A DNA stretch of 51,312 bases. Source: CAYGZL01 sp964354345 (GTDB lineage: Bacteria; Chloroflexota; Anaerolineae; Anaerolineales; UBA4823). Location of the stretch: the NCBI GenBank assembly GCA_964354345.1, contig CAYGZL010000115.1, positions 1-51,312 of the forward strand. Direction: 5' to 3'. The position numbers were made by a program, and so were the translations under genes. Below are positions 42,812-51,110 of the stretch, piece after piece (within the stretch, counting starts at the first letter, position 1; the number at the start of each line of letters is the position of its first letter). Below the pieces are notes generated by a model. The model ran no database searches. It saw nothing but the letters and a program-made list of their open reading frames with translations, and was not told the origin of the DNA.

Positions 42812-44586
42812 GAATTACCTCCACTATCCGAGATAACAGGCAGGATCAAAGCTGAAGGATGATCCGGATCATGATAAATCGTTTGATGAGCCACAAGATA
42901 TACCACTGCGCTAGTTGTCGGTTCACCCGTACCTGGGTTGCGATCCCAGCGGGGAAAAGCGCCACTCGACACCTGCAATCTTATCCGGTGGCCGCGGCGG
43001 AAACGGTTTCCGATAGCCCTTAAATCAATCTCAATCATCAAGCTGCCGTCGGATTGGATGCTCCCTAACCCCGGATGGATGCGAAAAAAACCATCACATA
43101 AATTCAAAGAACGTCCATCGGGGTAAACATCACATAGACGACCGAAAAAATCGGTATAGGACAGGGTTGAGCGGACATACAAGATCAGGTTTACAGGTCC
43201 AATAGCCAGGACATCATTTTCTAACGGCTCAGATGTAAAAGTAAGCACGTCAGGACGTGTTTCCAAAGGACGATTATCAACCTGACCAGCATGCGAACTC
43301 ATCAATGCGCCCCCCAGGGCAGGAGTGGGATGCGTTGGATCATAGACATAGTTTCCAGGGGGTGAACCGGTTGCAGGAGTTTCCAATGTAAGCCGGCCAT
43401 CCTTTGTCAGGGATCCAATCCCGTTATCGTTTAGGAAAAAAGACCGCGACTGTGACAGGGGTGGCCAGGAATCCATCTCCCGCCAGCGTCCTTCACCCAT
43501 GACAAAGATCCGGACAGGTTTGACGCGCAGTCGCGAGGGATCATTCTTTAAGTGGGCGTCGAACCAGTATAAACCCTGCCGTAGACTTTCCCATAAGCAT
43601 TCTGGGGCAAGATGATCCCAAGGACCAATCGTCAGGAAGGGCGCCTGGCCATGACCGTGTAATTCTGAATAATCTGCAAGGGTTTCACGAAGCAGAATGT
43701 CGTACCACCCTCCTACTAAATGAACAGCAGCAGTTATATGAGTAATATCATGCGGGCCAACTGCCTGCCAATAGGCATCGTCAGCGTCCGGATGCGCCAA
43801 CCATTTTTGAAAGAAAGGCACTGGAGCGCCCGTCAGACGTTGATCAACCTGCCCAAGTGGGAGTCGAGATACCGCCCTTTCTAGAATCTGATCTTGCACA
43901 CGCGGGATCATACGACCCAGTCCGATCAAGGAAGCAAAATGCCCATGGCGATCCATCGCATCGAGCTCAGCAATCCAACGTAATAAGGTATCCAGGTTAA
44001 TTGCCCGATCAGAAACAGATATGCGAGGCAGTTGCGACCCAGAGATAGACGGAACCAGGGCTTTCAAGTAAAGGGGAGCTTCCTCTGCAAGCGCCCACTG
44101 AACATAACCTAAATAACTTTGACCCCACATACCCAATGAACCATTGAACCAGGGTTGTTTTTCAATCCAAGCCAGGGTCGCCTTTCCATCCTGGGCTTCA
44201 TTGACAAAAGGTTCAAAATCACCTTCAGAATCAAACCGTCCACGGACATCCTGAACAATCACGTGATACCCCCGTTCAGCAAACCGCTGGGCGAGGAAAT
44301 CCGAGAAGTATCCTGAAGGGCCAACAGTGATTCCCCGGCCATACGGCGTCCGAATTAAAATCGTCGGAAACAGCTTGGATGAATGAACCCCTTTATGCGG
44401 TGCGAAATGGTCCATCACCAGGTTGACTCCATCTTCTACCACCATGCGGATCCCCCTACGTATTAACACGGAATGACTGGGAGAACGCAAACCTAACCAA
44501 CTCGAGATGAATTGCCGGCGAAGTCCATATAATCCCAGGCCAATTAAGCCAAGACCAAGGTATCCAATAGTTATTTTACGCCGCAT
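42808..44586 (-). CDS. CocE/NonD-family (S15-type) hydrolase
   Basis: A 592-residue alpha/beta hydrolase of the X-Pro dipeptidyl-peptidase/cocaine-esterase group. A short N-terminal hydrophobic anchor (residues ~5-24) precedes the catalytic domain with TPYGRG (~residue 72), VQDVRGRFDSEGDF and the nucleophile elbow GQSYLG (~residue 152). The C-terminal beta-sandwich (~370-592) carries the family's SGAFPRWDRNPGTGEP ending. It hydrolyses amide or ester substrates, probably outside the membrane; the natural substrate is unknown. The start at 44586 is chosen over an upstream GTG that has no space for a ribosome site. Confidence 0.9.
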   Translation of the reverse strand: MRRKITIGYLGLGLIGLGLYGLRRQFISSWLGLRSPSHSVLIRRGIRMVVEDGVNLVMDHFAPHKGVHSSKLFPTILIRTPYGRGITVGPSGYFSDFLAQRFAERGYHVIVQDVRGRFDSEGDFEPFVNEAQDGKATLAWIEKQPWFNGSLGMWGQSYLGYVQWALAEEAPLYLKALVPSISGSQLPRISVSDRAINLDTLLRWIAELDAMDRHGHFASLIGLGRMIPRVQDQILERAVSRLPLGQVDQRLTGAPVPFFQKWLAHPDADDAYWQAVGPHDITHITAAVHLVGGWYDILLRETLADYSELHGHGQAPFLTIGPWDHLAPECLWESLRQGLYWFDAHLKNDPSRLRVKPVRIFVMGEGRWREMDSWPPLSQSRSFFLNDNGIGSLTKDGRLTLETPATGSPPGNYVYDPTHPTPALGGALMSSHAGQVDNRPLETRPDVLTFTSEPLENDVLAIGPVNLILYVRSTLSYTDFFGRLCDVYPDGRSLNLCDGFFRIHPGLGSIQSDGSLMIEIDLRAIGNRFRRGHRIRLQVSSGAFPRWDRNPGTGEPTTSAVVYLVAHQTIYHDPDHPSALILPVISDSGGNS

Positions 44587-44766
44587 GATCCAAATCACTC
44601 CCCACGTAGTATCTCATAATGAAAACTGTTGCGCAAGATCAGCCTGCCTCTTGCACGATCTTGATATTTGATGCACAATAATTGCAGGCCAGTAGTCCCG
44701 GCGGAACAGTAGTTCCGGTAGAACGGCGTCGATATCTAAACTTTGTTCATGTGATGGAGAAAGATA

Positions 44767-45159
44767 ATGACAGAAAATCAACCAACCGAAGATAATTTAT
44801 TAAACGAGTTTCGCGATCTGGGAAATAATTTGATGGAAGCTCTAAAAACGGGATGGGACCGTCCAGAACGCCAGAAGTTACAAAACGACATCGCCAGTGG
44901 GTTGGATGAACTAGGCAGAACGTTAAAACGAGAAGTTGATAATTTTACCGGCAGCCCGACGGGGCAGCGCATGAAAACCGATTTGGATGATTTAGGGGAG
45001 CGTATTCGTAGCGGTGAAGTCGAAACGAAAGCACGCACAGAACTGGTGCATGCTCTCCAAACGATCAACACTGAACTTCGCAAAGTAATCGCTCAATGGA
45101 CATCTATCCCTGATCCACAGCCAGGCGAGCCCCATGAGCCGGAGAAACCAGGTGAGTAA
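44767..45159 (+). CDS. Small helical protein upstream of gerW-like gene
   Basis: A 130-residue, charged, almost wholly helical soluble protein without a recognised domain. Heptad-like stretches such as LLNEFRDLGNNLMEALKTGW and LVHALQTINTELRKVIAQW suggest coiled-coil or amphipathic helices. The tail is Pro/Glu-rich. It is first in a tight three-gene unit with the tail-anchored protein (8-nt overlap) and the GerW-family protein, so they probably act together. Confidence 0.75.
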   Translation: MTENQPTEDNLLNEFRDLGNNLMEALKTGWDRPERQKLQNDIASGLDELGRTLKREVDNFTGSPTGQRMKTDLDDLGERIRSGEVETKARTELVHALQTINTELRKVIAQWTSIPDPQPGEPHEPEKPGE

Positions 45160-45436
45160 CTTATTCCAGGTTAATACGTACCCGAGCCAGCCAATCGAAG
45201 ACCGAGGCCGACAGATTACCCTTTTTTCGAAATCCGTTCGCATTGGCTTATCTGGAACACAGGGTTGGTTCGTATGGAGCCGGCCCGTCTCACTCCATGT
45301 CCAGCACCAGGATGGTCAGGAACAAACCCTTCCAATTCCAGACATTACCCGCCAGATCCAATGGACTCTACTTGGAGTTAGTCTGTGCACGGTGCTATTC
45401 ATGGCATTTATCTGCCGAATATTCAGATCGAAATAA
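45152..45436 (+). CDS. Tail-anchored small membrane protein
   Basis: A 94-residue protein with a polar N-terminal 65 residues and a C-terminal membrane helix (about 68-90, WTLLGVSLCTVLFMAFICRIF) ending in RSK. The frame extends upstream to an ATG at 45134, but GGAG (45141-45144) lies 7 nt before the GTG at 45152, which overlaps the preceding stop by 8 nt, a common coupling. No family recognised. Confidence 0.65.
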   Translation: MSNLFQVNTYPSQPIEDRGRQITLFSKSVRIGLSGTQGWFVWSRPVSLHVQHQDGQEQTLPIPDITRQIQWTLLGVSLCTVLFMAFICRIFRSK

Positions 45437-45448
45437 TCAGGAGTAAAG

Positions 45449-45889
45449 ATGATGGACGAAGAAGCTATGCCGATGGAAATTGACGAGGAATTGGTGGACA
45501 ATGACCCCACTCTCGATACACTGGCAGACACGGTGGATCGTTTTCTGGCTACGGCTTGCGTGGACGCCGTTTATGGAGAACCTTTTGAAAAAGGTGATTA
45601 TCTGATCGTCCCAACGGCTGAAGTTGTTGCCGTTATGGGAATTGGGCTGGGCAGTGGGAACGGTCCGATTGAGGTTGAAGAAAATAAGCATAAAGATACC
45701 GGCGGTGGATCAGGAGGAGGCGCAGGTGGGCATGTTTTTTCCCGACCGGTTGCGGTGATTATCGCATCCTCTGAGGGGGTGCGCGTCGAACCGGTAGTGG
45801 ATGTAACAAAAATTGCGCTGGCTGCACTGACCGCCGGGGGCTTTATGTTGGGGATGCTGGTCAAGATGCTTTCTCGCCCCAAAGGTTAA
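45449..45889 (+). CDS. GerW (YtfJ)-family protein
   Basis: A 146-residue protein of the GerW/YtfJ family, known from spore germination in Bacillus but widespread in bacteria that make no spores. The core is visible: ACVDAVYGEPFEKGDYLIVPTAEV, GIGLGSGNG, a Gly-rich loop with GGGSGGGAGG and RPVAVIIASSEGVRVEPVVD. A hydrophobic C-terminus (KIALAALTAGGFMLGMLVKML) may bind the membrane. AGGAG lies 5 nt before the first ATG. No sporulation gene is in the window, so a general membrane-related role is more likely. Confidence 0.88.
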   Translation: MMDEEAMPMEIDEELVDNDPTLDTLADTVDRFLATACVDAVYGEPFEKGDYLIVPTAEVVAVMGIGLGSGNGPIEVEENKHKDTGGGSGGGAGGHVFSRPVAVIIASSEGVRVEPVVDVTKIALAALTAGGFMLGMLVKMLSRPKG

Positions 45890-45937
45890 AGGAGCGTTCA
45901 GAAGAGCATCTATCGCCCGGGTGGACTTCCTATACCA

Positions 45938-45974
45938 CTGGTAGACGCGTATCACTGGGACGCGCGTCTACCAG
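45938..45974. repeat. Perfect 12-bp hairpin
   Basis: CTGGTAGACGCG and CGCGTCTACCAG (45938-45949, 45963-45974) form a perfect stem with a 13-nt loop between convergent genes. There is no T tract on either side, so it is either a Rho-related or RNA-stabilising hairpin, or a weak terminator. Confidence 0.7.
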
Positions 45975-45991
45975 GCATCTTCAATATCAGT

Positions 45992-46354
45992 TCAGGCAGT
46001 TGTATCAAATACCCGCGTACTGTCAACATCCAATAGTACGTAGAGAGTATAAATCCCCAGGACTGTGCCGATTGGAAAACCAGGCAGGTTTAAAATCCCC
46101 AACACCAGAGTCATAATCCGTGACCAGGGCTTGAGATTGATCAAGCCGGCGCCAGCAATAATCCCAGGAACAGAAGTGATGATCAGTATACCTCCCACAA
46201 CCGCAGCAACGATACCCGTTACGGTTATCGCAGTTCGATCATCTGATAAAAGACCGCCTCCAAAAATTATTGTGGAGACGCAGGCAGCCATCACCAGTCC
46301 AACTATCCCCAGAGCGATATATAGCCAACCTAATACTTTAATATGAGTCTGCAT
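45992..46354 (-). CDS. Small four-helix membrane protein
   Basis: A 120-residue membrane protein with hydrophobic segments at about 7-27, 43-62, 63-76 and 83-108, resembling short DUF4064-like proteins. No catalytic motif. It stands alone on the minus strand, divergent from the STAS gene. AAAGGGAT precedes the ATG. Function unknown. Confidence 0.78.
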   Translation of the reverse strand: MQTHIKVLGWLYIALGIVGLVMAACVSTIIFGGGLLSDDRTAITVTGIVAAVVGGILIITSVPGIIAGAGLINLKPWSRIMTLVLGILNLPGFPIGTVLGIYTLYVLLDVDSTRVFDTTA

Positions 46355-46401
46355 CGTTGTATCCCTTTCGATCCATAGATTAGATATATCTTTCTACGTA
46401 A

Positions 46402-46418
46402 CAACTGCATTTCAGTTG
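46402..46418. promoter_or_regulatory. Inverted repeat in the STAS gene upstream region
   Basis: CAACTG-CATTT-CAGTTG (46402-46418) is a perfect 6-bp inverted repeat between divergent genes, about 25 bp upstream of the extended -10 of the STAS gene. A regulator site is possible. Confidence 0.35.
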
Positions 46419-46439
46419 CATAATGTATTAAAATCCACA

Positions 46440-46448
46440 TGATATAAT
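46440..46448 (+). promoter_or_regulatory. Extended -10 promoter of the STAS/kinase pair
   Basis: TGA-TATAAT (46440-46448) is a perfect extended -10 located 48 nt before the ATG; TTGCAT at 46416-46421 is 21 nt upstream, too far for a normal -35. Confidence 0.6.
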
Positions 46449-46495
46449 GAATATCTGATATTTATGAAACCTGGGCTCTTCTGGAGGATAAAGAT

Positions 46496-46828
46496 ATGGA
46501 AATCAAGGTTACTCCTTTGAAACGCTGTTATGTTGTCAGACCGGCAGGCCGGATTGACAGTAATACCCACCACGAACTTGAAGGTGAACTGGATAAGATT
46601 ATGACAACCGGTATCTACCGGCTAGTCTTGGATATGAGCGATGTATCATTTATTTCCAGTGCAGGTTGGTGGACATTAATAAATACCCAGAAGAAATGTC
46701 GCCCTCACCGCGGCCAGGTATATATTGTGAACCTCAAGAAAGAAATTAGAGAATCTCTAAATCTGGTCGGGATGGAAGATTATTTCAAGATCTTCGACGA
46801 TATGGTTACCGCGGTAGGTAATTTTTAA
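46496..46828 (+). CDS. STAS-domain anti-sigma factor antagonist
   Basis: A 110-residue SpoIIAA/RsbV-type protein. The conserved phosphorylation loop is LDMSDVSFISSAGWWTL, with Ser54/Ser55 at the site that the partner kinase modifies. In the partner-switch scheme the dephosphorylated form binds the anti-sigma kinase and releases a sigma factor or other target. The kinase gene follows after 2 nt. GGAGG stands upstream (46482-46486). Confidence 0.92.
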   Translation: MEIKVTPLKRCYVVRPAGRIDSNTHHELEGELDKIMTTGIYRLVLDMSDVSFISSAGWWTLINTQKKCRPHRGQVYIVNLKKEIRESLNLVGMEDYFKIFDDMVTAVGNF

Positions 46829-46830
46829 GC

Positions 46831-47241
46831 ATGAAGACGGTTGTATTTCCAGGTTGTTTTGAAAGCCTGGAAAAAATAAGCGACCTGGTTGTCAGAGCTG
46901 CCACGAAGGCTGGCCTGGACGATCGGGCTGTGTACGCGGTCCAATTAGCGGTGGATGAAGCCTGCACAAATATTATTGAGCACGCGTATGGGGGGGAGGG
47001 AAAAGGAAATATTGAATGCTCAATCCAGGTTTGCCGTGGTGAAATAAAAATTATCCTGCGCGACCATGGCCTTCCATTTGATCCAAAGAAGGTACGCAAA
47101 CCGAAAACGCACGTACCTTTAGAAGATTTGGAACCGAGGGGATTAGGCATTTTCTTCATGCGAAACATGATGGACGAGGTACAATTCGAATTTTGTTCCG
47201 ATGTCAATATCCTGACCATGGTGAAACGAAGCCAGGAATAA
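46831..47241 (+). CDS. Anti-sigma regulatory kinase (SpoIIAB/RsbW type)
   Basis: A 136-residue GHKL-fold Ser kinase. The N box is AVDEACTNIIEHAYGG (E43, N47), the G1 box is RDHGLPFDP (~78-84) and the G2 box EPRGLGIFFMRNMMDEV (~101-117). It should phosphorylate the STAS protein encoded 2 nt upstream and sequester a target, often an alternative sigma factor. No sigma factor or PP2C phosphatase gene is adjacent. Confidence 0.92.
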   Translation: MKTVVFPGCFESLEKISDLVVRAATKAGLDDRAVYAVQLAVDEACTNIIEHAYGGEGKGNIECSIQVCRGEIKIILRDHGLPFDPKKVRKPKTHVPLEDLEPRGLGIFFMRNMMDEVQFEFCSDVNILTMVKRSQE

Positions 47242-47272
47242 CCTCTCAAGATTGGTTTTATTTACTACCCCA

Positions 47273-48442
47273 TCAACGCGTTACGCGCCGGCCTCCCCCA
47301 GACACATCCGCCCACAACAAGGATTGAATATCTTGCCGGCTGATCACGGGTAGGTCATACATCAGGGTTTGTTTAAGGCGTGTGGCGGCGTCCCCAACCA
47401 ACACGCCTTTCTGAAGCGCACGGACTGGATCCGCCTCGGTCAACAGCCCATAATAAAATCCGCCTACCCAGGCATCCCCACCCCCCAAGCGATCCTGCAA
47501 GACCACCGGTCGGACAGCAGCCGACCTGTAGAAGTTCCGCTGTGAGTCCATTGCCACACTCTCCCAGCGATGTTGCTCGTGCGAATCAGCGTAGCGAAGA
47601 GTCACCGCTGCCACCTGTAAGTGGAAGCGCTCAATTGCCCGTTCCAAACACTCCCCAAGCGCATCATCAGGCAGCCCCTCGAGTTCGCCGCGCGTATAAG
47701 CTTCGGTCGTCATACCGCCACATGAGATGCCATAAAAGGTGAATAAATCCTCCAATGTTATGATCAGGATATCAACATGCTCCTCGATCAGGGAAGTCAT
47801 CACCGCGCGGCACTGCTCAACGTTCCAGAGTGTGCTGCGGTAGTTGAAATCCAACCCCACCCGGCAGCCCTCTGGCTTGAACGCCAATGCTTCCTGGAAC
47901 GCTTCCAACAGATAGTTGCGTTCATAACCACTGTGTGGCGCCAGACCAAAAGTGATCCCTGAGGTGTGCAGCAAGCGCGCCTCTCGCAACAAAGCCGGCC
48001 AGGCCACCATGCCAGCCCCTAACCTGCTGGCTGCTGAGTATTTCCGCTGGTACCAGGCCACGCCTGAGCGCGGTGTACGACCTAACTCATATAGATATCT
48101 GCCGATCGGTTCAGTTTTCTCCGCCCACACCAGATGATCCACCTTCACACCCTGCTCGCGGGCAATGTTGCGCACCATCCAACCATAGGGGTTATCTGGT
48201 AAGCGGGTGATGTATTCTGCAGGAATCCCCAACCGGTTTAACATCACAGCCACGGTTAACTCGCTACCCCCAGGTGAAAGCCATACCTGGCGAGTACGCT
48301 CCAACCGCTCAAGGTCCGCCGGGGTATCGCGCAGCATTGTTTCGCCCATAGTGACAAAAGGAGCCTCGTCGCTGGTGAACTGGCTCAAGTCATCATCCAG
48401 GATATTTAACCCGGAGTATGCTTCATTGGTTTGGTGTAACAT
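47273..48442 (-). CDS. PfkB-family kinase, 2-keto-3-deoxygluconate-kinase-like
   Basis: A 389-residue sugar kinase. VTMGETMLRDTP opens the fold, SPGGSELTVAVMLNRLGIPAEYITRLPDNPYG forms the sugar-binding lid region, and RLGGGDAWVGGF (~residue 325) replaces the usual D-x-x-GAGD with the catalytic Asp kept. The stretch YRSTLWN is typical for KDG kinases (KdgK), which phosphorylate 2-keto-3-deoxygluconate. The protein is ~50 residues longer than most. It stands alone, upstream of nothing but the rnpB gene. Confidence 0.82.
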   Translation of the reverse strand: MLHQTNEAYSGLNILDDDLSQFTSDEAPFVTMGETMLRDTPADLERLERTRQVWLSPGGSELTVAVMLNRLGIPAEYITRLPDNPYGWMVRNIAREQGVKVDHLVWAEKTEPIGRYLYELGRTPRSGVAWYQRKYSAASRLGAGMVAWPALLREARLLHTSGITFGLAPHSGYERNYLLEAFQEALAFKPEGCRVGLDFNYRSTLWNVEQCRAVMTSLIEEHVDILIITLEDLFTFYGISCGGMTTEAYTRGELEGLPDDALGECLERAIERFHLQVAAVTLRYADSHEQHRWESVAMDSQRNFYRSAAVRPVVLQDRLGGGDAWVGGFYYGLLTEADPVRALQKGVLVGDAATRLKQTLMYDLPVISRQDIQSLLWADVSGGGRRVTR

Positions 48443-48518
48443 GTGACTTGTGGATTAATAATGAAATCTCGGAAAAGATCATTTTCTCAAAACCGATGAA
48501 TATCTGTCATTCGAAATC

Positions 48519-48960
48519 CCCAGGCCGATCTATAAGCCGCATTCTGTGCGCGAAATTTCTTTCGCCGGCGACCATCTCTCTTGGCGGCGCGTCGCCACGC
48601 CGCTCGTGCAGCCTACCCGGAGCTACCCTTCAAAGAAGGATGAGACGAGCAGCCTCTTGCTCCTGCTTGGCCTTGCTCCCGCTGGGGGTTACCTGGCCGC
48701 CCGTATTACTACGGGCGCCGGTGGTCTCTTACACCGCCTTTTCACCCTCGCCGATGGAACGAGTCCATCGGCAGTATGTCTCTGTGGCCCGATCCGCAAG
48801 GTAACCAAAACACGAACCAAGGCTTGCGTTCTGGCCCCCTGCCCGGGTGTTACCCGGCACCGTGCTCTGTGGAGTGCGGACTTTCCTCGATCAACTGGCA
48901 GAAGAAAGCACAGATAGCGCTTTCTCACACCAGTCACCGCGATCGCCCGACCGGCCTGGG
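48519..48960 (-). ncRNA. rnpB: RNase P RNA, A-type
   Basis: About 440 nt on the minus strand. The ends pair as P1 (CCAGGCCGGTC at 5', GATCGGCCTGG at 3'). Conserved regions appear in order: GAGGAAAGTCCGCACTCC, GGTGAAAAGGCGG followed by GTAAGAGACCACC, GGAGCAAGGCCAAG, GGGTAGGCTGC and ACAGAATGCGGCTTATAG. This catalytic RNA removes 5' leaders from pre-tRNAs. A -10 element sits at the right distance upstream. Several open frames across it are not genes. Confidence 0.96.
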
Positions 48961-48968
48961 GTCATTTC

Positions 48969-48974
48969 AATATA
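48969..48974 (-). promoter_or_regulatory. -10 element of rnpB
   Basis: TATATT on the minus strand (48974-48969) would start transcription near 48962, two bases before the P1 stem. A weak -35, TGGACT, lies 18 nt upstream. Confidence 0.55.
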
Positions 48975-49020
48975 CACTATCTACGAACAAAAGTCCAGAT
49001 CGTAGTAATAAAGAGATATT

Positions 49021-49063
49021 ATTTATGATGTGTAGGTTGCTAAGCAACTCACACATCATAAAT
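49021..49063. repeat. Long hairpin between deaD and rnpB
   Basis: ATTTATGATGTGT and ACACATCATAAAT (49021-49033, 49051-49063) pair perfectly, and GTTGC/GCAAC (49036-49040, 49044-49048) extend the stem to a TAA loop. It lies 11 nt after the helicase stop and 47 nt before the rnpB -10. It may end the helicase transcript, but no long T tract follows. Confidence 0.75.
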
Positions 49064-49073
49064 ACCTTCAGAA

Positions 49074-50750
49074 TCAAGCAACTTGTAATTCTACCCGCTG
49101 GCGGCGGATATGGATCGGTTTCGGATTGATCAGCACCTGGTTGACCAGATCTTCAGGGATATCCACCAGGGCGCGGCTGTCTTGAATATGTATCTTGCCG
49201 ATCCGGCTGCCGGGGATCTGGGCATGGGCCGCGATGGCGCCGACAATGTCATTCGGTCGGATGCCCTGCTTGCGACCCATATTCAGGCTGAGGCGCACCA
49301 TGCCCGCTTCATGAGATACATCGCGAAGTGATTGGCCCTCAGATGGGTGAAAACCGCGTAACCCATCCCGGAACGGTCGTTCCGTTTTTCGTGACCGATC
49401 ATCCCGGTAACCTCGTTCCCGGCGGGTGTCCACCACCTCACTGACCGGCGCGATCGGACGCTGCTTTTCATCCGCACGGGCCATTTTCATTGCCGCGGTA
49501 GCGATCTCCAGCGGATCGTAACCATCCTGGACCAACCGATCTACGATTTCACGCTCACGCCGGCCACGACCGCGTTGCAGCCAGACAACTACCTGCTTCA
49601 TCAAGCGCTCCTCGCGTTGATTGCGGATGTCATCCTCCGTAGGCAGCGTAGCCCGTACCAGTTTATGGCCAATGAAGGCTTCGATCTGGCGCAGATTGTA
49701 TTTCTCTTTCGGGGAATATAATGAGATCGCAATCCCCGCCTTGCCCGCACGCCCGGTGCGACCGATGCGATGCACGTACAACTCCGGATCGTCCGGCAAA
49801 TCCACGTTGAAAACATGGGAGATATTGTCAATATCCAGGCCGCGTGCTGCCACGTCGGTCGCCACCAACACAGTGATCTTGCCCTGGCGGAAGCGGCCTA
49901 ACGTGCGCTCACGCGCTTCCTGACTCAGATCTCCATTCAATACCTCGGCTGGAAAGCCGCGCGCCGCCAGTTCTGTAGCCACATCGCCAGTCGCCAGACG
50001 GGTTCGTACAAATATTAATACGCTGGTGATATCTTCCACTTCGAACAGACGGGTGAGCGCAGCCACTTTTTCGCTTTCATGCACCAGGTACACGCGTTGC
50101 TCGATCATCTCAGCCGTCACCTGCTCCTCATGAATTGTGAAGGTCTGTGGGTTATGCATGTAGCGTTCTGCAAGCCGGCGGATTTCGACTGGCAGCGTCG
50201 CCGAAAAGAGCGCGGTCTGGCGACCGGCGGGGGTTTGACTGAGGATGGCTTCAACATCCTCAATAAAGCCCATACTCAGCATTTCATCCGCCTCGTCCAG
50301 GACGAGCGTCCGCAAATGGCTGATATCCAGGAGATCCTTGTTGATTAAATCCAACAAACGACCGGGTGTCCCGACAACAATATCTACCCCATGCTTGAGA
50401 GCCATAATTTGCTGACGGTAGGGTTGGCCGCCATATACAGCCAGGACGCGGACATCGCGGCTGCGACCATAGTCGGCAAATGCCTGGGCGACCTGCAAAG
50501 CAAGCTCGCGAGTCGGCGCCACAACCAACCCCTGGATGTGCGACTGGCTATCATCGAGACTTTGTAGCATGGGCAGCGCAAAAGCAGCGGTTTTACCCGT
50601 GCCGGTTTGCGCCTGGCCGATTATATCCTGCCCGGAAAGCATCGCCGGGATCACAACAGATTGGATCGGCATCGGCTCGGTGTAACCAAGCTCGAGGACG
50701 ACCTGCACCAACTGCGGGTGCAGGTTTAATTCAGAAAAATCAGATGTCAT
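49074..50750 (-). CDS. deaD: DEAD-box RNA helicase (DeaD/CsdA type)
   Basis: A 558-residue ATP-dependent RNA helicase. It has the Q motif (GYTEPMPIQ), Walker A AQTGTGKT (~47-54), PTRELALQ, TPGRLLD, DEAD, SAT and HRIGRTGRAGK. The C-terminal part has a charged Arg/Lys linker and then a DbpA/CsdA-type RNA-binding domain (~485-558, ending with INPKPIHIRRQRVELQVA). Such enzymes assist ribosome assembly and mRNA decay, often in the cold. ATG at 50750 with GAGGAG 5 nt upstream is preferred over an adjacent TTG. A long 5' region with a hairpin terminator precedes it. Confidence 0.95.
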   Translation of the reverse strand: MTSDFSELNLHPQLVQVVLELGYTEPMPIQSVVIPAMLSGQDIIGQAQTGTGKTAAFALPMLQSLDDSQSHIQGLVVAPTRELALQVAQAFADYGRSRDVRVLAVYGGQPYRQQIMALKHGVDIVVGTPGRLLDLINKDLLDISHLRTLVLDEADEMLSMGFIEDVEAILSQTPAGRQTALFSATLPVEIRRLAERYMHNPQTFTIHEEQVTAEMIEQRVYLVHESEKVAALTRLFEVEDITSVLIFVRTRLATGDVATELAARGFPAEVLNGDLSQEARERTLGRFRQGKITVLVATDVAARGLDIDNISHVFNVDLPDDPELYVHRIGRTGRAGKAGIAISLYSPKEKYNLRQIEAFIGHKLVRATLPTEDDIRNQREERLMKQVVVWLQRGRGRREREIVDRLVQDGYDPLEIATAAMKMARADEKQRPIAPVSEVVDTRRERGYRDDRSRKTERPFRDGLRGFHPSEGQSLRDVSHEAGMVRLSLNMGRKQGIRPNDIVGAIAAHAQIPGSRIGKIHIQDSRALVDIPEDLVNQVLINPKPIHIRRQRVELQVA

Positions 50751-50899
50751 CAAAACTCCTCAAAAATGTTGGACAAGCTGTCAGCCTGTCACCGGTAATA
50801 AATAAATAACACAGGGATGTTTTGATGACTCCATATCACTGCCCAAAGATGCCGCCTGGCAAACCGGTCAATCCTCGCGGAATAACCGGCGATGGCGAC

Positions 50900-50927
50900 A
50901 AAAAAGCCCGACCAGCAACCGTCGGGC
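50900..50927 (-). terminator. Terminator or attenuator upstream of deaD
   Basis: On the minus strand GCCCGAC (50927-50921) and GTCGGGC (50912-50906) enclose an 8-nt loop and are followed by TTTTTTG. It lies between a possible promoter and the helicase gene, so it can act as an attenuator in the helicase leader or end a short RNA. Confidence 0.85.
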
Positions 50928-50991
50928 AATATTTCAGAGCTTACAAAACAATTCCCAACAAAATGTGACCCATACTCAGGTCAAGGGTGCG

Positions 50992-51000
50992 AGTATACCA
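50992..51000 (-). promoter_or_regulatory. Extended -10 promoter pointing to deaD
   Basis: TGG-TATACT on the minus strand (51000-50992). No gene lies between this site and the terminator at 50927, so the expected product is a leader or an RNA of about 85 nt. Confidence 0.5.
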
Positions 51001-51104
51001 CAGATTATTGTGTAAAGGTAAAGGATTTTCCAGATTACTCTCAAACAAAACATGAATAAGAAGTCAAATGGATCAAGGTGTAGTTCAGTTTTGGGAAAGT
51101 ATTG

Positions 51105-51110
51105 TATAAT
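51105..51110 (+). promoter_or_regulatory. -10 element of the DinB-like gene
   Basis: A perfect TATAAT lies 47 nt before the ATG at 51158. No consensus -35 is seen. Confidence 0.55.

Noticed and set aside
48418..48937. Several open frames of 80-128 codons on both strands
   Set aside because: They cover the RNase P RNA gene, whose conserved regions and P1 pairing explain the sequence.
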